Below, piece after piece: positions 55,501-64,000 of a stretch of 64,000 nt of DNA; within the stretch, counting starts at the first letter, position 1; the number at the start of each line of letters is the position of its first letter. The DNA is taken from assembly GCF_018446385.1 (NCBI RefSeq), contig NW_024589872.1, positions 1 through 64,000 of the forward strand. Reading direction: 5' to 3'. Origin of the DNA: Zingiber officinale (taxonomy: Eukaryota; Streptophyta; Magnoliopsida; Zingiberales; Zingiberaceae). The notes below the pieces were generated by a model, which was not told the origin of the DNA, made no database searches, and saw only the letters and a list, made by a program, of their open reading frames with translations. The translations under genes were made by a program, and so were the position numbers.

Positions 55501-58500
55501 TCATAAGCTATTGTGTGAAATTCTGTGAATTTTACAATAATGCGAGCATATCTCTACTTAAATCTGTGAATTTATCATTCTAAATGATACCAGAACTCCT
55601 TAACAAAGAACGTCAAATGCACAATCTATTCAAAATACTAATATTATTTAATACTTTATTACTTGCTGTAACTGTTAATATTATTTAATACTTTATTACT
55701 TGCTGTAACTGTTTCTTATTTCTTGTTATTTCTGCAGCTGAGGAAATTATGGTCTGATGGCCAGCCAATACCTAGAATGCCATTAAATGCAGATCCTGAC
55801 TTGAATTCTTGCCTACTGCATCAACAGTTTCAAGTTATTAATTGTTCCATTGCCAGGAAACAGCGCCGAAGTATTGCTGAAGAATCATTGCATTCTATAT
55901 TGACAAAGGCTAGTCACGAACATATTGATTCATCTCCAACTTCTAAAGGTTTCGCAAGGACCACTACTGGAGATTATGTTCTTAGGCTTGGAATTTCAGG
56001 ACCATCTGAAAACCTTACCATGTTAGAAACTGGCGAACCTATATATTCTCCTATTACACAGGTAACGTTTTGGAGGTGCATAATTAATTGAATGGCTGTT
56101 TTTCTCTTACACCACTCGTAATGTGATCCTTGGCCTGTCATTACATCCAGGAAGGGCCAGTTCTAACAGAAGAACTTATAAAAGAAACTGAGGAGTTTGT
56201 GCTGCGAACTGGGAGGTGAGTATTTATTTGTAGGCAAATTTATTTTATGGCATTGCTAATATGCTGTTGTCTGTTTCCAGTCTAGGTGGTTTATTGTTTG
56301 GTCAAATTGGAAAATTACTTCTTTTTTTAGATAGAAAATCTTCTTTGTTATTCAGTTACGCACAGACAAGGGAGAGTATTAATTCACCACCCTAAGTATG
56401 AGTATAATATGACTGTATTGTGAATGTACAAAGGGAGAGAATTTATTTTTTGGCTTGACTTTTTCTTTTTTTTTTTAGTTGTCATTTTATCATGGATTTA
56501 TTTCATTTCATCTGAATCAGAATAAATAGATCCTTTTGGACTTTCTGAATTTCACCGTAATGTCCAAGTTGAACATGGTGAAGTTTTTGCATCTAATTTC
56601 ACTTAAAAAGGCCTTTCTCTTGATACTGAACTCCTTGAAACAGCAGATCACATTGTTGTAAACTTGGGTTTTCTTATTTTAGATAAAATGTGAATTGACT
56701 GGTAATTTTCTTAGTTTCATAGAAAATGATTCATTGTTGTCTATGCCAATGGTACTTGCATCTTTCTTAATTTATAATTTGTATTTGATTTACTCTCCTG
56801 TTCTTAATGCTTCTCAGTTTAGGGCCAGGTTGCTCTCAACTCCTCTCTGACATGCAAGCATTTAAGGCAAGTGCGAAGTCTCATTCAGTATTTTATAGTG
56901 TTTATTATTCCTTTTCCTTATTTCTTGATTTGTGTAGCAATGCTATGAAATTTCAAAGTTGTATAATCACCAGAAATATCACCTCATTAGGCTGCTAACC
57001 CTGGGTGTATCCTAGAAGACTTTATAAGATGGTACTCTCCGCCAGATTGGATGGAGACGGACAATCAGCTCGATAATTCACTTGATGATGAAGGGTCATC
57101 TCGACATGGTCAATTAAGTAGAAGAATGCAGGAAAAAGGTAAACGCAGCCTATATCTCCCTGGTGTAATAATTAGACAGGTGGCTACTAAATATCTTGTG
57201 CCCTCCGCATGATGGTAACTAATGTAGACAAACTGTACATTCTTCAATGTTTGGAGCAAGAGATTCTTCTTAGTCATTTATCCTAAAAGCTTTAATAGAT
57301 ATTCAGAAAGGAATCAATCTATCTATAACAATCCACCTTGAGTGGATTGATTCTTAAATTGGACTGACCCAAGCCCAGCATATGAATTGACTTCATTTAG
57401 TTGGGGATACATTTTTAGATTACTAACATAAGTAGTGAAAATTCATCATCCTTTCAGATACCTTGTTGATGTTCACTGGCTAATGATTTCCTAATTTTAT
57501 GAACGCCCAGTCAATCTAGTGGACCTCTTAAGTCATAATCTGACATTGGACCTTGTTTCTAGGCAACTTAGTTCATAATTGAGTCATCTTGGCTATGGTT
57601 GTTCTTCAAGGGTTGAGGTCAATAATCAGTCGTTACCGATTTGGTTTTTTTTGACAATTTCTTTTGTCAACCTCTCCATTAGCTCTCTACTATGGTGATT
57701 TTTGGATGACTTGCACCATGGATTTTTTTGGTCAAATTTAGATAATTTGTGGCATGAACTGTGGGAAACTGCAAAAGCATTACCAGCTGTCAAACAAACA
57801 CCATTGTTCGATGAGGATTTAGCAGTGTAAGTGGGTGAATTTATATGGCCAGTCTTTTACTTTATGTCATTCAAGAAAAATGATTGATTGTGTTGATTTT
57901 GAAGTGAAAGCATCTTAACTTCCTTTGAGAGCATCCAACCATCTGATCTCTTTGAGCAGCTTGCTGTATGTGTGGTACGCATTTTCTTTTTAGTTTTTCT
58001 TCCAAAAGGAATTTGACGTTGCATATTTATGTATTTTGCAAGATTATTAATTATTATTGTTGCTTTTGACACGATATCAACTTTTTATGTACTGCCATGT
58101 TGATTAGTTACAAAAGGGTACTGTTCTACTACCTAATGGAATAGGTGCACTAGTCTTGATCGGCTGTTCCTGGACTATTAATTATAAAGTACTAACAGGT
58201 GGAGCAAGATTCTGCACCCATAAGCATGCAAATCATGATGTGATCTTAACTAGTATTAGTTTTCTACTAGAGCATCTTCTCATGGATATGATTCTAACAC
58301 CTTGTTTGGTTCATGGAATGCAGTTAATCACGAATAGATTAGTTGTTCTTGTAGAATGAAATAGAAACTTGTATTTTTCCTTTTTTTGGTTACTGGAATG
58401 GAAGACATACTTCATTCTCATTCCTATTTTTAATTTGTAGTTTGGATTAGGAAGGACGTGGATGATTCAGAGATATATTTAGAAAATGAAAAATCTGCTA

Positions 58501-59564
58501 AGTTGGAATAGCTGTTACATTAGTCGCTGATAGGTATATCTAAGCTGGATTAGAAATAATTCTTTTGTCTGATTTTAAAGAATTTCTTTGAACCATAGGA
58601 ATAACTATCATCCATGAGACAAATTATTCAGCAGAATATATTTTCTTATGAACCTAACACGTCAAAAGTAGATTATGCATTTTTAGGTATTTGCTTCTGC
58701 AGTTTTTGGCAAATCATCTGGAATTTTATTGATTAGGTCGTGCAATTCTAAGGGCCTTAAATTTAATTTGCATTACATTGTTTTGAGCTAGCTGCATCAT
58801 GCAAGAACCTTGTCTCATCCCATTTCCTCCCAAAGAACACCTAATTAGTAACTTAAGTTGTGAAATTTTCCTAAAACGCTCAGGGAAGTGGATGAGATAA
58901 TTTGCACTGAAGATTGTTATTTTGATAAAAAAAAAAAGCTTTAGCACGATAGTCTCATAAGGGCAATAAATTTCTCTCTGAAACATGCTGGTTGTATTTG
59001 TATTCCTCAACCTAAATTTGATAATCTTTGGCATTCTTCATTAATATGAGTTTTCAGATATTGTCATTGTTTGTAAATGTTTAGATTTCTGCTGGTCTAC
59101 TGATAGCTGAAGCAGTAGTTCCAGAGGATGGCACCTTAAACAAAAAATACAACGAGTGCAAAGACTACATAGTTGCAATCTACCAAAGCGGTCTTTTGAA
59201 TGAAAAGTTGGATGACATTTGCAAGGTATGGTCTCGTTTCTTATCATTCTTGATAATGCTACTAAGATTTCGTTTTGGTTCACTGTTTATTTCCTTGTAG
59301 GTTTATGGAACGATAGAAGCCATAGTCTTGAAACCTGAAGAAACCACTAAAGCAATAGAACAACCTGATGACACTCCACTTGGCGAATCAAAGAAACTCT
59401 TCAAGGTAGGGAACTTAAACTTTGTTGGGAAGGACAAACAACCAATTTGGAAACGAACTGCAAAGGATGATAAAAAATCAGAGGAGAAACAGGGCCATGT
59501 ACTTTCCAGCCTTTTTGACAAAAGAACATCTTTATTCTCCAAAAAGGCTGAAAAACTAAATTAA
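52566..59564 (+). CDS. RAB3GAP1: Rab3 GTPase-activating protein catalytic subunit
   Basis: Plant homolog of the Rab3GAP catalytic subunit, which in animals acts with a non-catalytic partner on Rab GTPases in membrane traffic. Exons: 52566-52695, 52791-52879, 53087-about 53165, 53959-54059, 54279-54445, about 54523-54736, 55738-56061, 56151-56215, 56818-56866, 56991-57138, 57742-57826, 57905-57974, 59085-59225, 59301-59564; about 640 residues. Diagnostic blocks: GLSFSAVKSLVLRDKEDNE, LKDLHGAPPGSFVVELSVII, CLLHQQFQVINCSIARKQRR, then LGPGCSQLLSDMQAFKAANP and CILEDFIRWYSPPDW, a hallmark of the family. Start MDPPQPSLYSLSLVTRAKTA is the first ATG after a plausible leader; stop TAA at 59562-59564. 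The intron after 56866 is of GC-AG type. The ends of exon 3 and the 54445/54523 junction do not close cleanly with canonical sites. Gene identity is firm; the limits of exons 3 and 6 are approximate. Confidence 0.93.
53695..53725. repeat. (AAAC)n/(AAAT)n microsatellite in a Rab3GAP intron
   Basis: A run of aaat and aaac tetranucleotides lies in intron 3. No function is suggested. Confidence 0.8.
55639..55712. repeat. 37-bp tandem duplication in Rab3GAP intron 6
   Basis: Two adjacent copies of a 37-bp unit beginning taatattatttaatacttt lie just upstream of the exon 7 acceptor (AG at 55736-55737), so the branch-site region may be doubled. Confidence 0.85.
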
Positions 59565-60049
59565 CAACCACCCAATGACTCAATGAGTGCGAGAGTGGGC
59601 ATGTTTGAAAAATTCCACATTTGTTCTTTCTCATTTTCCCCCTTTATATTGTTTGATGTTCAATGAGCCAATGGCCATGATTAAACTTGTACATGCTATT
59701 TGTGTCTGTTACTCTTGAGATGAAAAGTTAGTGCTTTTTGATTCTTCAACCTTCTGACATTCACGAAGCATGCAAGCATTTTTTTCCCCATGATTACTGT
59801 CATTTGTATATGATATTTTTCCGATCAGAACACTATATATACCCCAGGATTATTCAATACTCTATTTTTTATTTGAATACATGCGTCTTTATCATTTTTA
59901 TTTATCTTTTAATTTGTAAAGTATTATTAGTAATAGATAAGCACATTGAATAATATTTTCCTATAATAATTTTCTCGATATGATAATTTTCTGACTCATT
60001 ATGTCCGTCTAAAATGTATCTTTTTAATAATTCGAAAGAGTAAAATGTA

Positions 60050-60054
<5 letters not shown>
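59565..60054. other. 3' flank of the Rab3GAP gene
   Basis: Probable 3' UTR and downstream AT-rich DNA; no distinct feature. Confidence 0.5.

Positions 60055-60137
<83 letters not shown>
60055..60137. repeat. (TA)n microsatellite
   Basis: About 40 uninterrupted TA units. Confidence 0.95.
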
Positions 60138-60146
<9 letters not shown>

Positions 60147-60147
<1 letters not shown>

Positions 60148-60484
60148 TTAGGGGTAAGTAAAAGTTCGGTTAAACCTAAAAATTCGGTATTTGATTCGGG
60201 TTCGGCTTTAAATTTTTTTATTCGGTTAAATCGAATAAACTGAATTTTTTAACTAAATTGATTTTTAAATCATAAATTTTAGATCGAATTAAATTTTTAT
60301 TAAGTCAAATTAATTTTTTAGAAAAATTTGATTTATTCAGTTTGTTCGATTTTATTGAAAATTCGATTGGATTTAGTTTGTTTTTTTTTATCAAAAATCG
60401 ATTCGGATCGGTTGAAAACAAATCGATTTGGTTCGATTAATTCGATTTAGTTCGATTCGATTATTCAACCAATCGATTAAGAAT
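60147..60484. repeat. AT-rich dispersed-repeat-like segment with TTCGGTT/TTCGATT words
   Basis: A dense run of ttcggtt, ttcgatt, aatcgaa and related words forms many imperfect inverted pairs. This is typical of a plant MITE family, but no clean ends or duplication were found. Confidence 0.4.
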
Positions 60485-60487
60485 TAA

Positions 60488-60708
60488 GGGGTGTTTGGTT
60501 AAATGATGAGAATCACTATGAGTATAGATTTGATAGTAGGATGAAATGAGAATAGGAATGAAAATAAACCCATCAAGTTATATGAGTTTGGTTGATTCTC
60601 ATAAATCTAATAATCATTCCTAAAATATCATTCCAAACTCATAATCTAAATATATCTTTTACTATCATTCCATTCTCTCATTTTTAAATCCATCGATGAA
60701 ACATCCCC
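60488..60708. mobile_element. Tourist-like MITE (PIF/Harbinger type)
   Basis: 221 bp with ends GGGGTGTTTGGTT and, as the reverse complement on the right, GGGGATGTTTCAT, flanked by the 3-bp duplication taa (60485-60487 and 60709-60711). The interior is AT-rich and pairs with itself (for example 'gagaatcactatgag' with 'catattactc'-like words). TAA/TTA duplication with GGG-starting ends is characteristic of Tourist MITEs. Confidence 0.7.
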
Positions 60709-60783
60709 TAATTCTAAGAAAATTAAAGGCCCAAGTGATTAATTAGTAATTATCATATACCGTACATCACTAATTTGTCCGCC

Positions 60784-61415
60784 ATGGATTTTACGACGCC
60801 GACCTCCTCAAAAACCGCCTCATCGTAATCTCCGCTGGCGTCGCCTCGCCTCTAACAACGTCTTCGCGTAACCGATCGTCTTCGTTCAGGTGCCCGCCGC
60901 TGGGCTACTTGTTCAGGAGTCGCTGCACGAGCTTCTCGTCCCCGACGTCCGCGCCCGATCCGCTGCCGCGCTCGACGGACTACTTCCTGGCAACATCATT
61001 CTCGAGGTCAATGGGGAGACTGCGCCCTCGCTCTCCCTCACGGAGCTCGTGGACTACATCTAGAGGTCTGCATGCAAGAAGGTATTGGAGCAATGAAGGT
61101 GGTGAGGGAAGGAGCAAAAGCTGTGGAACTCTCTGTAATTCCCGACGAGAGCGCCGATGGGACTGGCAGAATCGGCGACCAATAGTCCCCAAATTTTTAT
61201 CTTTCCAAGTCCAGAGCAAAGGATTCAGGACAGACCACAGTGTGGATGGCTTGAAGCAGACCTTCTTGAACTTTTCCCAGTCCGCGAGCGAAGTCTCCGT
61301 CCCTGTTTACGGCGGTTGCGAGATCGAGTTCATTCGGGCTATTTCAGTTTGCGGCGATGATCAACCCACTGTCATTGCAGGTGCTTGATGCTGGTTCCCT
61401 TGTGCTTATTCTCTG
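60784..61415 (+). pseudogene. Decayed ARASP-type site-2-protease (S2P-like metalloprotease) copy
   Basis: Blocks scattered over frames match the PDZ-containing middle of plastid membrane S2P-like metalloproteases (ARASP family): GFYDADLLKNRLIVISAGVA, then VPAAGLLVQESLHELLVPDV, LDGLLPGNIILEVNGETAPS, LSLTELVDYI, VREGAKAVELSVIPDESADG, DGLKQTFLNFSQSASEVS and LFQFAAMI. Frame shifts occur between these blocks and in-frame stops are present (for example TAG at 61063-61065). The N-terminal HEXXH zinc site and the last membrane segments are missing. No introns interrupt it, but the intact family is usually intronless, so this does not prove retroposition. It is a truncated, non-functional copy. Confidence 0.82.
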
Positions 61416-64000
61416 CAATTTTTCTGTATCCATTTTTCAACACATGCTGTCAAACAGTTATCTTGTATTGTTGGGTCAGTGATTCGTATTCTCGTTTTAT
61501 CATCTTGGTGGAAATCATTTCTGTAGCATGAAATTCTATTTCAAACTCACACCTTGAGGAATCACACCTTAAGATTCCTCAGCTGTAGTTTGGTCATAAC
61601 TTTTTCTCAAGAAAAGAGATGACGATCTACTGTAACCATATTTCTGGGAGCTTATAGTGGGTTCGGAAGAACAAGAGAAATTATAGAAAGCAATACTTCA
61701 TATCCGACTCCTAATACTTCAACTATATGCAACAGTTGAAGGGATAACTTTTTGCTAATTAAATTCTTACTATTCCTTCACTTGAACTAGGAAGATTTTT
61801 GTCATCTCATTGACTGATGAACACTTAACAAACAGCAAATTGTTCTCTACGGATTTGACATGGCAGAAAGCATATTGGCTTGGTAGGAAGAACCAAGGAC
61901 TTGCCACCAACTTGTCTGCGTAAAAATGCATCTTAGCTGCTGCCCCAATAATTTAGCTCACAAAGTCCTTGTACTATCTATGTTTCAGAACCACCCTGCT
62001 TCAATGGCCATTAACAAGCTCTTTCATCCGATAACTTAACTGAAGACAGGACTAGAAAAATAGAAATGGCCTTGAACAATTATTGGTACCCAAAAAATAT
62101 AGTGCCCTAAATGAGGCAGAGTTCATTCCCTTCCAAATTGTTCGTTTTTTATTAGTATTTTCTTTCGGCATGCAGTGATTCCCTGGAATTCCCAGCTAGC
62201 TTGCAGAAAAGAATTGGGAATAACTGGGTGTAAGAATCTGCTTTTGCTGACCCACATGCATAAGAACCTTAAAGTATGGATTTCATTACTCGCTGAAGAT
62301 GCATATCGATGGCAATTTGAGATTTGTTCTTCTCTAAAATAACATTTTTCTTGTTTGTATATTATTTAATGTATACTTAGTTGTAGTTCCAAATGATCAA
62401 CATGCTAATTATCCATTATGGAAAGGAGAAAGAAAGAGAACTAAGTCAACCAACAACTGAGAAGAACAGATTAAACTTGATGCGAGTGGAAGAAGAAGCA
62501 AGACAAGTACCTTGAGCTGAAGTGCTTGAGTGGAAAAGAGATATTGACGCGGCTCAATCCAATTACACAGCTATTTCAGCATCCAACCATGTTTTCAGAT
62601 TGAGACACGCCAATACCTCCTGTGCACATCACAAGCAAAGCACTGATTTGGCCTCGTCTTCCACCATGATAACCTGCACTTAGTTCTTCTCCTTCCCTTT
62701 GATGACAATTCAGAAACAAAGCTAACAGTGAGAACGGCACACAATAAAGCAAAGGGCTCACAGAAGGGCGGGAGTAGGTTTTGGAGTTGATGGACATGAG
62801 CTATGAGAAGGAGAGTTACATAAACCCTGATTCTTGATTATTTGCGCATCAAATGAAAAAGGCATCTTCCTTTGTGTTAGCTTTCTCTCTGCAATCACTT
62901 TTATAATTGTTCTCCTTCTCCAGATCATTTTCTTGTCATATGGCTCCCAAATGCTACAAAAAGGGTAACAAGAAAGGAAAGGGGTGAGAAAGTGAATTTT
63001 ATGGGGGGCCATAATAAAATGCATGATTATACTTGCTGAGTTTGTTTGATATGCATTTTTATCTTCTATCTTCTCTTTATCTTTTCTTTATCTTTTAGAT
63101 CCATGATGTATCTCTTAAATGCTGACACTTAATATGTCTTCCTTGTCACGCTTTCAATGGAAATGTTTGGTTTGCTAGAAAACAATGCAGTTGCGTCAGC
63201 AATAAATAGCAGTTTTTTTAGTGGAAGAAAAGTCCATCTCTTAATGTTAGGTCTTGATGTGAACAAATAATGTATATTAATTTGTTGCTAGCAAGTAGAA
63301 CTGACTGTGGATAAATATACTACGTACACATGAAATCAGTAAGAATCAATTGAAGCTTCTACTTAAATGAGCAAGGAAGACATCAAATGACGAAGAGCTG
63401 TGCCATGGTGAAACAGCATAGATAAGTAAACACTAATCCATTGCTGTTTAGCTGGGAATCAGGATAAACGCAGGGAGTCAAAGGTGATGATGGGGTTGTT
63501 GTGTCGCATTAAATTCTCTGTCGCCGAGCTCAAGAGCAATCACTTTCAGAAAATCAGCTTCTGCTAAAGCAACGGATTTGTTCCTGTTTCCTTGAGCAAA
63601 ATTTCAACTTTTACCGTCGAGAATTCAGAGTTCCCTTTGTTTAGATTTTGATGTGGATGGCGGCTGGCTGGCTGGCTGGATTCTAAAGCTCAATTGGAGA
63701 AACTGTGAGAGTGAAGAAAGGTCAAAGTGTATGCATCATATTGGTAAGTCGAAGGCCAAAGAAATCGAGGAGGGGTCCTACAAGAGAGAGAGGACTGTGG
63801 AATCTGGCCCTTCTTGGTACTTTGGCACAGTGGTGGAGCCATGGACGCAATGATTGTTGACTGTTGCAGAAAGCGAACTTGTTATTTATCTCCTCAAAGT
63901 CAAGTCAATGGCAATGTGTAATAGAATGAGAAGCTGAACAATTGCTAAGTACTTTAAATGTCTTGATAAATTTAGTCTGAATTATTCTTCTAATTATCAA
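61416..64000. other. Intergenic DNA to the window end
   Basis: No recognisable coding exon, RNA gene or repeat boundary. Short open frames on both strands lack any known domain. A direct GGCTGGCTGGCTGG run lies at about 63662-63677. Confidence 0.45.

Noticed and set aside
60052-60243. 63-codon frame made of Tyr-Ile repeats
   Set aside because: Translation of a TA microsatellite.
62576-63024. Two minus-strand frames of 73 and 88 codons near the window end
   Set aside because: No domain, no splice-supported neighbours and intergenic-like composition.

Overview
The window is nuclear DNA from a flowering plant, probably a monocot with a repeat-rich genome. The evidence is intron-rich GT-AG genes, plant-only families (Dof, CDPK, a chloroplast LON-domain protein, ARASP-type protease), AT-rich intergenic DNA and nested plant-type LTR and hAT elements. 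Species cannot be fixed from the sequence alone; Zingiberales is only a guess.

Layout. (1) 1-7640, minus: most of a STE20/MAP4K-type protein kinase gene, 18 exons visible, its 3' end beyond the window. (2) 9155-9511, minus: an orphan two-exon scrap of a calcium-dependent protein kinase. (3) 11182-11840: a foldback Mutator-like element. (4) 14301-14984, minus: a Dof zinc-finger transcription factor. (5) 21632-22495, minus: a single-exon plastid LON-domain protein. (6) 23168-36337: a Ty3/gypsy-type LTR element whose gag lies antisense to its LTRs. A gag-only Copia-like element (24310-34092, minus) sits inside it, and a hAT transposon with an open 707-codon transposase (30809-33686, minus) sits inside one LTR of that. 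(7) 36945-about 51600: remains of another gypsy-type LTR with an 82-bp tandem array, cut by a solo LTR (37498-38985), a decayed hAT (39317-50806) that itself holds a young gag-only LTR element (42164-49337), and a small hAT-like element (51041-51480). (8) 52566-59564, plus: a complete plant Rab3GAP catalytic-subunit gene with about 14 exons. (9) 60055-60708: microsatellite, AT-rich repeat and a Tourist-like MITE. (10) 60784-61415: a decayed copy of an ARASP/site-2-protease gene. The rest shows no gene I can support.

The host genes are ordinary single genes with no operon-like relation. The most unusual material is in 23-51 kb. Two related gag-only retroelement families share a gag architecture and carry arrays of short palindromes in their LTRs; a third, unrelated LTR carries a similar array of different sequence. 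Target-site duplications let the order of insertion be read directly. Exon limits were placed by eye from splice signals and reading frame and may be off by a few bases where stated.
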